Assembly (NCBI RefSeq): GCF_030272615.1
Contig: NC_081411.1
Span: 838,108,136 to 838,172,135 of the forward strand
From: Cryptomeria japonica
Taxonomy: Eukaryota > Streptophyta > Pinopsida > Cupressales > Cupressaceae
Length of the DNA stretch: 64,000 nucleotides
Direction: 5' to 3'
The notes beneath the pieces were generated by a model. It was not told the origin of the DNA and did no database searches. It saw only the letters and a list, made by a program, of their open reading frames with translations. Positions 23,083-33,361 of this stretch are shown one piece after another. Made by a program: the position numbers and the translations under genes. The first letter of the stretch is position 1, and every line of letters starts with the position of its first letter.

Positions 23083-24785
23083 CTACATAGAGCATCAGGC
23101 TCCCATACATATCGGCAAAAACACCCCAAAAAAATTTAGATAAATGTCATGAAGAAAATACAAAAACATCAAAATAGTAAAGAAAAAACATGCATCCAAA
23201 TGGTGAACAACCACTCCGGTGACACCTTGGGTAAGTGCGGTGGTGAAAACCTAGCAAACAGGTGCCACTTGTAAAGGTTATGGCTCCATTGTCTTTCAGA
23301 CTTGTTGGGATCACATTCACTACATTCACTCATCCATCCATCCAAACCATGGCTTGTTATTAATCTGCAATCAAGGATAGTACTGCATGCGTCTCGCATC
23401 CCACTTTCTCATAGTCATGTCTAAGATGGGGGCAATACCCTTAACCTATTTGATGGAAGTGGATTCTACATTACTTGTAATTCATTGGTTCTTCATTCAA
23501 AACTATCTCACAAAATCTAAAAACACTCAAAAACTATCTCACAAAATCCAAAAACATGATAAAACATAAAAAATCAATCAAAAACATGGCAACACACTGT
23601 ACATACATTTTTCAAAGAAGATACCAAACAAAACATTGTGAAATAATCAAATGATGACCACTTATCCGATCAACCAAACAATCAACATCAACACACCCAC
23701 TGTCTTAACAAGGATGCATCCTTCCTTACCAAAACAAAGACAAGATGACATTTTCTCTAACAAGAATTTTTTTTTTAAGCTATCAAGTACTTTGTTGATT
23801 TGTAGGTTATTCATTTGTTTATATATATCATGTTCCTATAGCATTGTTTGTGTATCTTCTACGAATTATTCTGATGAAGTACTAGGGAATGTACTAATGG
23901 TGTCTACATGGGAAGTTCACTAAGCTACATGATCTTATGTGAAATACAGTCATGGATCACTATAGCTTGTTGACTACAACGTATAACTCGACCATATGAG
24001 CATGAACCATTATCGAGGGTCCATATTCTTTATTCTTTATACATTTTCTTTTTCTGCAAGTACCATGCTCCATCCTTGGTTCCTACTACCTCATCCAAAA
24101 TGGCTTATCTCTAATTATAGTATGAACTTGTCTCAGGATATGATCAGCAAAAGATCAAGGAGGACGTTTCAAGTCATGCATGAAAGGAGATAATCCTTGT
24201 CTATTCCGCAAGCAATACTCAAGTCAACTTGATCCATTATATCAAGTTTCTTGTATTAACTTGCTATATTAAAATTCATGTAAGAACTACTTAGGTCATC
24301 TTGAATCATTATGTCAAGTTGCCTACATTTTCTTACAACATTTTAAAAGCTCAATGATGAAAATAAAGCACTATGGATCATCAGTCCATCTCATCTATTT
24401 ATATAACATTCTGTTGCATATCGCCCATCCATTTACTCATTCATTATTCATGCACATAGTTTTGTGTGCAAGTGTAAATAAAGTTAATGTGAGCAGTTAT
24501 GTGAACATTGAATTGGTCTTGGATACAATCGAGACAAAGTACTCAGATACATCATCAGTGCATCATGCATAGTCTCAACAAACTTGCATTCATCTATCAT
24601 GATCATATCATCATCATTACATTTAGTTGCATTTGCATCAAGTGCATTTCATATCATTTAGTTGCATAAAATTACATATAGTTCATTATCATTTATTGAC
24701 CTTAGTCTTATTATATCATTGCATCATTGCATAATCATGACATTTAGATTCATTCATATGATAAATTGTCCTTGATTGTATTAAC
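23083..24785 (+). other. Tat post-pol spacer, left part
   Basis: Noncoding, AT-rich, with CATCAT/CATTCA-rich simple sequence toward the end. It continues at 39818 beyond the N2 insertion. I see no gene. Confidence 0.5.
24781..24785. repeat. Target-site duplication TTAAC (left; right copy 39813-39817)
   Basis: TTAAC abuts the outer ends of the three-LTR complex, so the whole complex derives from one insertion site. Confidence 0.85.
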
Positions 24786-25799
24786 TGTTAGGCCCAATAT
24801 GGAAAGCTAATGTACCAAGAGGGAAGGGGTGAATCAGTACTTCAAATCCTTTCTTGAACAATATCTTCATTGTTATGCATAAACCAAAACCTGGTGTAAC
24901 ATAACATAAAGCTAAAACAAATAGATAACAATCATACATGATTCACTCCATAACACATATATGTTGGTCACGCAGAAACTCTTGGTTAGAGAGAAAAACT
25001 ACAGTGGGGATGGCACCCATAGCTTCACTACTGCAATAATAAAGGTTGCTCGATTAGAGCTACATGTTCAACTATTTCTAATAGCTTACCCTATTAGGAG
25101 TATCAAGATCATTAGATCTACCTTGCTAAAGGATTTTACAACACTTATTCTAAATTCTACACTTGGTTAAAGGCTTTAGAATTTATAGACTTTGTTAGAG
25201 TCTTTTACCCTATTAAAGGTTTCTCTTACAACTTCAAAATATTACAATAAAATCTTTACAAATATCTACAACTTTATATCTAGAATGTTATAGCAGATTC
25301 TATGTTCTCAAAATGAGATTACCTTGCTTATAGCATACCTCGATAACCCATAGAGTAACTTGGTAAACCTTTCCGTTTACTCTGTTCCTTGATTGTTCTC
25401 TGAAATCCTTCTTGGTGACCTTTGTGTCTCTGACAGTCACAATACTCAGTGCTTTCCCATGATTTTTCTTTTCACATATGTCTGTCTTCACACTCATACA
25501 CACATACCTCTATATCTCTATCTGATCCCAATCCATGCTGTATAAATAGATCTCTTATGTCAGTGATCTGGTTCATTGCTTCGATCTTACAAACATGATT
25601 TATTTAATGAATAACCATACAAAATATTTCATTGGATAGATGACCTCAAAATCATACACAATCTAGAAGTGCAATTTCCAATGTGATAATGGTTCTTTTC
25701 TCCTTGATCTTGTAACACATTTCCACATGTGTGTCTAGGTTCAATGAATTTGGTAACACGTTTCACTTGGTGTATATCAACTCAATGTATCATTATTGC
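24786..25799 (-). repeat. N2 LTR1 (right end lost)
   Basis: Starts TGTTAGGCCCAATATGG; aligns with LTR2 to about GTATCATTATT and then breaks into copia integrase sequence. About 195 bp missing. Confidence 0.85.
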
Positions 25800-26820
25800 T
25801 GCAATACTCACCTCCATTATTCGATCTGAGACACTTCAACTTTTTTTCTGTCTCATTCTCAACCAAAACTTTCCATTTCTTAAAAGTTTCAAAAACATCT
25901 AATTTTTGTTTTAGGAAATATACCCATGTTTTTCTGGTTGAGTCATCAATAAAAATAACACAATAAAAGAGCCACCAAGAGATGATACTTGAGTCGGTCC
26001 CCATACATCTGAATGCACAAGCTCTAACTTCTCACTCTTCTTCTCTTTCCCAACCTTGAGAAATCTGACTCTTTTTTGTTTACCATAAACACAGTTTTCA
26101 CAGAACTCTAAATCAATCTTCTTTAGTCCTGGCAGTAGATTTTTGGAGTGAAGGGTTTTCATCCCTTTCTCACTCATGTGCCCAAGCCTATGCTACCACA
26201 TTATCGAATCTATTCTTGCAACATTTATTGTTGTTGTCCCTACAGTAACTTTATCTGTAGTAGCTAAGGTAGAGTAAGTGTTACCAGTACACAGATATAA
26301 TTTGCCTACCTTTGCATCTTTAGCTACTACTAATGAGCCTTTAGTGACCTTCCACCTACTATCTGAGAAGGTAACTATGCAACCTTCACTACCTAGTTGC
26401 CCTGTAGAAATTAAATTTCTTCTTAAATTAGGAACATGTCTTACCTCCTGCAGAAACCAATCATTACCATTCTACAACTTGATCTTTATCTTTCCTTTTC
26501 CAACAATTTGATAGGGCTCATCATCACCCAAATATACCTATCCAAATTCACCTTGAACATAATCTAGAAAATATTTTCAATGGGGTGTAGCATGAAATGA
26601 AGCCCTAGAATCTATTACCCAGGAATCATTAACATTATCCAAACATAAGATTAAAGCATCTTGTAAAGTATTACTTGCAATATTAGCTTCCTTACTGTCA
26701 TTTTCATTTTTGTCTCCTTCTTTGTTTTTTTGAGACCAACAGTCTTTCTTTAGATGACCAGGCTTTCCATAGTACCAGCAATCTTTCTTTCCTCTAGATT
26801 GAGAGTGTCCTTTCTTTGAC
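25800..26820 (-). pseudogene. Copia fragment: zinc knuckle, protease, integrase N-terminus
   Basis: Minus frame features: knuckle CWYYGKPGHLKKDC near 26770 (second Cys reads Tyr), protease region WVIDSRASFHATPHW near 26620 (Asp-Ser, Gly replaced by Arg), ending with HRLGHMSEKGMKTLHS and the HHCC Cys pair FCENCVYGKQ near 26100, integrase Asp in HSDVWGP and RSNNGGEYCS (second core Asp reads Asn). Several stops and one frameshift near 25950. Confidence 0.85.
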
Positions 26821-26825
26821 TTCCC

Positions 26826-27502
26826 TCATGACTTCTCATTCCCAGGGCCTTTTCCTCTTTCCTTTGATCTTCCTCTGTTCTCCACATTCAAAACACTACC
26901 TGATGATGTTGGAGTCTCACCTGTGCTTTTCCTTCGCATTTCCTCACTTAGGATAACACCAACAATATCATCAAATACCAAAGTATTTTTACCAGAGATA
27001 GAGTTACTTACAGCCATAACCAAGCTATTCCAACTTTCTCGCAAAGAACATAAAATCAAGAGAGCCCTAACCTCTTCTGCAAAGGTAATTTTTACCAAAG
27101 ACAATTGACTGGTAATTGTATTAAATTCATTTAAGTGCTCCGCTACAGATCCTCCCTCACTCATTTTCAAATTAAACAAATGCTTCATAAGAAATACCTT
27201 ATTTAAAGCCGAGGGTTTCTCATACAACTTAGCCAATGTTGCCATCAAATCTACAGCCATTTTGCTTCTATTATGTTGAATGCTACAAACAACATAAGAC
27301 ACAATCGAATGGATCCTAGTGACTTTCTATCTAAAATGTCCCACTCTTCATCTAACATTGTGGTCACTTTCTTTGCCTTTCCTTCCAATGGCCACCACAA
27401 ATCCTTTTGATATAGGTAATCCTCCATCTGTATTTTCCATAATTGATAATTCTGGTTGTTAAACATTTCGACCTTGAATTTGGAATCCTCCATTTCTCCC
27501 AC
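26826..27502 (-). pseudogene. Copia fragment gag (UBN2 type)
   Basis: Starts MGEMEDSKFKVEMFNNQNYQ with LWKIQMEDYLYQKDLWWPL, the conserved copia gag N-terminus, then after a frameshift near 27270 KLYEKPSALNKVFLMKHLFN and the helical core to a basic Lys/Arg/Ser tail. One stop separates it from the knuckle region. Forms the particle shell. Confidence 0.88.
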
Positions 27503-27539
27503 TCAAATCTAAAAGTCCTGCCAATTTACAGAAAACCTC

Positions 27540-27551
27540 GCTCTGATACCA
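27540..27551 (-). promoter_or_regulatory. Copia fragment PBS, initiator tRNA-Met type
   Basis: Minus strand TGGTATCAGAGC, two bases from the LTR start at 27554. Confidence 0.85.
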
Positions 27552-27776
27552 ATTGTTAGGGTTTCAAGAAGATCCAAAGCAAATATGAACTAACAATTAC
27601 ATGCAGATTTAAATACAAAAGATAAAGAAATAAAATAGGACATGGATAACATAGAGATTTAATGTGGTTCACCCAGAATGGGTTATGTCCACCATACACA
27701 GTCATCCAATCTTTCTTATTATCTAGCAAAAAATAGTACATCAACCTTACCTCGCCTTAAGTATCCCAACCGCTTA

Positions 27777-29910
27777 TATCATTTCCTATGCTTGTCCCTC
27801 GATGTCCATGATATCCTCATCAATTTGTATAGTGTCACCCTAGTCTTGCTTGGTGATATCAGGATCTTGTTCGGTAACATCAATAGTTTCAACTTCAACT
27901 TGCTCACCATCATTCTTGATTTGAAATATTTCCTACCATTTTTCCTTGGTATCATTCTCTACATCCAAAAAAAAACCATTCATCAATTTCAAGGCTCTTT
28001 GCTTGACTAGGAAGTTTGAGTGGTAGTTTTTTAGATGTTCACTTATTTCATCTACCAACATGTCTAGAAAGAGATGTACTAGACTTATTTCTCTCATCTT
28101 CTTTTCCAAGTCCATGGCATATTTCCACCTGTTATCAATATGCAAATACAATTCTTTTGGAAGAGAATTAGTTACTTCCAATGAGGCCAATTGGAATTTC
28201 AAAATTGTGCAGATGACAACTTCTTCTATTTGTCTCTTTTCTACATCAGATCTGGAGTCATATTTAACATATCTAAATGATCCAAATCCACCATATTGCT
28301 TCAGATTAGCACAAAAGTTATCAACACTATGTACTTCTTCCTTTTTTCTCTTAACAATCTGAAATTTGCTTGCATCTTTAGATTCAGTGTCACTAGACTC
28401 TTTAGTCAAAATGAGTCTCCGAGTAGATTTCTTATAAGTTTTTGTTACCTTTGGTGCATCAACATTTTTTGGTTTCTTACTCGGTGATGCTGCAGATGAT
28501 CTTGTGTTTGGGCACTTGACTGAAGGAGTCGGTGATACCTTTGATGTATCCTGTTTCTTCCTTTTAAAACTTTCCCTTAGGCACTTCAGTGCTCAATGTT
28601 ATAGCTACCTCTTGAGCTTCAAATTCCTCCTCGATGATGACTATAATGTGCTTGATAGGTGTGGAGGAAGAACCTTCACCAAATTTCTCTATTAATGCCT
28701 TGATCATTTTTGTTGCTTTCCTTGTAGCCTTTGGTACTACAATTCTCATCTTAACTTTCTCTTTCACTTCTTCATATGTACCATATCTTAGCTCAGTAGC
28801 ATGCCTTGGTAATGTAAGAAAATCATCTATCTACTATTGTGTGATGTCAAAATCAATCTCATAACCCATAGGTGGCAAAGATTGAGTTCTCGGTTCCATA
28901 ATATTAACATAGGAGTAACCAGTGTCCTCTTCAAAGCATATGTCATCCTTGTATTTCTCTACTAACTGGGGTGGAATTCTATACCTATTATGCATCTTTT
29001 CCTGAAACTTACTAAAGTAATAATCCATAATATCTTTAAAATTATCACCTAGTCCTTTGATGAAGTCATTGATTTGATGGGTAATTGGTCAGTGTATCTC
29101 CCAAACTACATTACAGACTGATGGAAAGAATTTCTCAAAATAGAAAAACATGCATACCAAAAGTGATCCAAACTTCAGTGTGTTAGTCGAGTTGTTCATC
29201 TTTGGCTTCCTTATGGTGTTTAGATTCTCAATCAGGTTTTTTAACAATAATTCGCATAGATCAATTTTCCTTCCTTTCTTCATAATTATATATGCTAAAT
29301 CGGCTGCTGCATAGGGTACACTATTTTCCCTTGTTGATTGAAAGAAACAATAACCTATTACTCTAATGGCAAACTTTAGCTCTACATCTGTCACATTGTT
29401 CAGTTTCATTCCTTTGCAATCTGATTCAACTCCAATTAAAGTGATCAATTCCTTTTGTGATATCATTTTTTGAGCTTGAGCATGATCAAAGATAGGGTAG
29501 CCGGTGATCAAATGAATGATTTCCTTAGTGATTTTAAATGGTTGTTGTTCTAACCACATGAAATCATCATGAACTCTGCTCAGAACAAACTTGACCCATT
29601 GGGGTTTGAATACATAGGGATAGGTTAGGGCTTGGGTCAATCCCTTGATTTTGATGTTTTCATACTTGCTATCCAATTTCCCATTGGTACACAATTCATC
29701 ATATGTGTCCTTGATTTTAGTATGACCTAGTTCCTCAACATGAAACTTAGTGAAGAATCTGACATCCTCAACTAGTAAAACCTTATCCAGAATAAGTGAA
29801 AATGCAGTTTTATCATCCAGTTCAGATGCTACTTTGGGAGTTAGAGAATATTTCAGTGATGGTTTTTCAATGTTCTCAAAAACAACGGGCTTCTGGATCT
29901 TAGGTGCCAT
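27777..29910 (-). pseudogene. N2 left-unit ORF2 (3' truncated)
   Basis: Start at ATG 29910 (MAPKIQKPVV), equivalent to the starts at 36700 and 1935. Blocks in order: EDVRFFTKFHVEELG; FKITKEIIHLITGYP; LKFGSLLVCMFFYFEK; acidic EEDTGYSYVN; basic Ser/Lys/Arg linker; LPKELYLHIDNRWKYAM. One frameshift lies between 28564 and 28409. The C-terminal third is missing, replaced by the copia fragment at 27776. At the position where the right unit has TAG after DDYFSKF, this unit reads CAG (Gln), direct evidence that stops came from C-to-T change. Confidence 0.7.
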
Positions 29911-30485
29911 TGCAAATTTTGGATAATCACTTAACAAAAGATCCTTAGGGTTTGAAGACTTTCAAACGCCAAACAAATATAAAATAGATAATCAAAATTG
30001 ATATTTCCTTGTAGCTAGCTCTAAGAAATGCTTGAGACCGATGTGTGAATACCTTAAAATTTGCTCGGGAGGTGGTTTGATCACCTTTGAATCTCTTTGC
30101 TCTATTTTCTTGAAAACTTGGTAAGTGTAAAATGACTGCATAAAAGTTATAAGTACACAATATACCTTATTGGGCTTCATGCAGTTAGGTCAAAAGACAT
30201 TAAATGCACTCAGTACCACTTCCTTTTTATGCTTTTACCAAGTAGCCAGACTTCCTATATTTACCGACTAGACAGGCTTCCAAAAGACTTGATAAAATTT
30301 TAAATTCCCCAATGCATCTTTAGCTATGAAGATTTTGAATTAAATGCATGATAAAATAGGAACGATTAAGATTTAACCTTTGAGAGAATGTTGTCCCTTC
30401 ATACCTTTACCGATTAATTTGTAATAGGTGCACCTAGCTCGGTTGGTAAGGTGCTTCCTTCATTTGACACAATTTCCTTCTTTTT

Positions 30486-31762
30486 CTAAATCATCTGTAA
30501 TTTGCCTTTTATTTCTTCAATGTCTCCTCTAGGTTTATCTCTGCAATCTCTTACCAAGTGTCCAACTTTGTGATAATGAAAACATGCCATACAAGGATTT
30601 CTCCATGATCTTCGATTGTTCATTCTAAACCTTATAAAGTTTTTGGCACATATATGTCCATATCTTCCACAGTATTCACACCATATCCTTGTATTGTAAT
30701 CCCATGGTACTGCAGAATACTATCGGTAAGGATCTGTGTGAGTTCGGTAACCTCTAGCATTTTCTCGGTGTACAGACCACATATAGTTCTTTCACTAAAA
30801 CCAACACTTCTCAATACTATGTCCATAGCTATTAAAGTTTTTACAAAATCCTTTGAATTTTGCCTTCTAATAGTTGTTAATAGACTTTGTCCTACATTGG
30901 TTAGATGTGTGACCATATTTCTTACAATTGTAACAATAACCATTAGACGTAATGACATTCGGTTGCTTACCTTTTCTGATTTGGCACAAGTTGGCAGTAT
31001 GACCTTGATTTCCACAGTAGTTGCAAATAGGTTTCTTTCCTTTGATGTTCTTCTTGTTTCTAGCTTGCTTTGATGATTCTCCTCTCTCGGTAGTGTTGAT
31101 TCCCTTCTCGGTAGAGTCTTTTCCTTTGCAACCGAGTCCTGCATCTTTGTTGGGTCTTCTTGTATTCAATTTCTCACCCAACATATTTGATGCTTCATAG
31201 CTCTTCTTTAGTGTTTATTTGGATTTCTTCTCTATTTCAAGTTCATCGGTCAACCTTGATACTTCAAGTTTCAATGCTTGATTCTCATCATCTTTTAGAT
31301 TTGCTTCATGATGTGCATAACCCAATTGATCTGACACATTACTATGAATTCCAGTCAACCTTGTGATTTCATCATTCTTTTCACATACTAATGCTTCATG
31401 CTATTTTTTTTCTCTTTCTAGATCTCTTTATCCTCACTTGTCCTCAATGCATCAAGATTTTAAGTCATCTGTGTGCTGAAATGTTCATGTCCTCTTTTCA
31501 TTGCTTTTAGCTGATCAGTGAGTGCTTTGTTCTTTTCTTTCAATTCTCCAATCATCTCTTTAGTCTCTTCAGATATACTATTCTCAGATGATGTCTCAAT
31601 CTATTCCACCAGTTCTTGAGAGTCCAGCAAATCATCAAACAATCTTCTTCTAACTTTCAATAATTTTTGCATTTGTCTTTGCATGTCTGCAATCACTTCA
31701 TTAGCATGATCCAACTCATCTTGCAAATACACAATTCTCCAAGATTGTTTATAGCCTTCCAT
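30486..31762 (-). pseudogene. N2 left-unit ORF1: coiled coil plus five zinc knuckles
   Basis: Start ATG 31762 (MEGYKQSWRIVYLQDELDHA). N-terminal half is a heptad-like coiled coil; then Lys-rich linker, knuckles CNYCGNQGHTANLC and CYNCKKYGHTSNQC near 30910-31025, a degenerate third (YGHSIEKC), a fourth ending in degraded Cys (YCGRYGHICAKN) and a fifth CFHYHKVGHLVRDC (one Cys to Tyr). Its length is not a multiple of three against the start, so it has a net frameshift. Gag-like by position after the PBS and by knuckles. Confidence 0.72.
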
Positions 31763-31810
31763 TGATAAGATCTTTTTCTTTAGGCTGTTAAACCCTTTTC
31801 CAAGATTCAA

Positions 31811-31822
31811 GCTCTGGTACCA
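31811..31822 (-). promoter_or_regulatory. N2 left-unit PBS
   Basis: Minus strand TGGTACCAGAGC, one change from the initiator-Met site. Confidence 0.8.
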
Positions 31823-31824
31823 AT

Positions 31825-33020
31825 TGTTAGGCCCAATATGGAAAGCTAATGTACCAAGAGGGAAGGGGTGAATCAGTACTTCAAATCCTTTCTTGAACAA
31901 TATCTTCACTGTTATGCATAAACCAAAAATTGTTGTAACATAACATTAAGCTAAAACAAATAGATAACAATCATACATGGTTCACTCCATAACACATATA
32001 TTTTGGTTACATTGAAACTCTTGGTTAGAGAGAAAAACTATAATGGGGATGGCACCCACAACTTCCCTACTGCAATAATAAAGGTTGCTCGATTAGAGCT
32101 ACATGTTCAACTATTTCTAATAGCTTACCCTATTAGGAGTATCAAGATCGTTAAATCTACCTTGCTAAAGGATTTTACAACACTTATTCTAAATGTTGCA
32201 CCTGGTTAAAGGCTTTACAATTTATAGACTTTGTTAGAGTCTTTTACCCTGTTAAAGGTTTCTCTTACAACTTCAAAATATTACAATAAAATCTTTACAA
32301 ATATCTACAACTTTACATATAAAATGTTATAGCAGATTCTATGTGCTCAAAATGAGATTACCTTGCTTATAGCATACCTCAGTAACCCATAGAGTAACTT
32401 GGTAAACCCTTCTATTTACTCTGTTCCTTGACTGTTCTCTAAAATCCTTCTCAGTGACCTCTGTGTCTCTAATAGTCACAATACTCAGTGCTTTCCCATG
32501 ATTTTTCTTTTCACATATGTCTGTCTTCACACTCATACACACATACCTCTATATCTCTATCTGATCCCAATCCATGCTGTATAAATAGATCTCTTATGTC
32601 AGTGATTTGGTTCATTGCTTTGATCTTACAAACATGATTTATCGAATGAATAACCATAAAAAATATTTCATTGGATAGATGACCTCAAAATCATACACAA
32701 TCTAGAAGTGCAATTTCCAATGCGATAACGGTTCTTTGTTCCTCGGTCTTGTAACACGTTTCCACCTATGTGTCTAGGTTCAATGAATCTGGTAACACGT
32801 TTCAGTCGGTGTATATCAACTTGGTGTATCATTATTTCTGCTCGGTAGACATAGAGTGTTACTCAGTAGGCAGCTCGGTGTATACTGGACTCTGTGACTA
32901 CTTTCTTCTATAAACGACTACTCTGTGCTTACTGACTGAATATTTCGGGAGTAGTAACTGACTAGAGTATATAGAATGACTTTGGACATAAAACTAATGG
33001 CAACTTAATAAGTAGTAACA
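31825..33020 (-). repeat. N2 LTR2 (shared middle LTR)
   Basis: TGTTAGGCCC to AGTAGTAACA on plus, with 5-bp inverted ends TGTTA/TAACA; 1196 bp. Serves as 5' LTR of the left unit and 3' LTR of the right unit. A TATTTATA (minus) box lies near 32580. Confidence 0.9.
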
Positions 33021-33040
33021 ATCTCCTCTTTTGACATTAG
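33021..33040 (-). promoter_or_regulatory. N2 polypurine tract
   Basis: On minus, AATGTCAAAAGAGGAGAT directly before the LTR start TGTTACT. It resembles the copia tract here (AATGCCAAAGGGGGAGAT before TGTTGG), including the ATGYCAAA part. Confidence 0.75.
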
Positions 33041-33361
33041 TTGAGATGTTTGACAATACTTATTTCAAAGTCATAACATAAAAATCTATATACTTACAAA
33101 ATTTGACTAAACTGACAGTATATACATTTGTCAACAAAATGGTATATTTCAGATATACTCTCCCTTATCAATATATTGTACAAAACTCTGATTTTGCAAG
33201 CTCAGTGATCAATATTTTGTATTAACTGCTTGGTTCACTGCTCCCCTATCAAAATTAACTATGCATTTGAATATTCTATCCTGCTCGATATACTCCCCCT
33301 ATATACTACACTCCCCCTTTTTGACAAACATGAAAACATAGTTACCATTTGGTGGAGGCAA

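Larger units (their letters stand above)
25800..27776 (-). mobile_element. Ty1/copia fragment (Tork/Tnt1-like) embedded in N2
   Basis: On minus: partial 5' LTR (27776-27554, inner end TGTTAGGG on plus), initiator-Met PBS (27551-27540), gag, zinc knuckle, protease, pre-integrase and the first part of integrase, cut at 25800 after RSNNGGEYCS. Both ends are breaks, not LTR ends, and no target duplication is seen. It replaces about 1.7 kb of N2 sequence, so it entered by illegitimate recombination or was trimmed by a later deletion. Its lineage differs from Copia-1. Confidence 0.8.

Noticed and set aside
30426-30450. tRNA-like A box (TAGCTCGGTTGGTAAG)
   Set aside because: No B box or foldable cloverleaf follows, and the matching site at 37216 has diverged; it lies in the N2 region between ORF1 and ORF2.
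30654-31073. Plus-strand ORF opposite N2 ORF1 (and its twin at 37443)
   Set aside because: Mirror of the zinc-knuckle ORF; its composition follows from the codons on minus.
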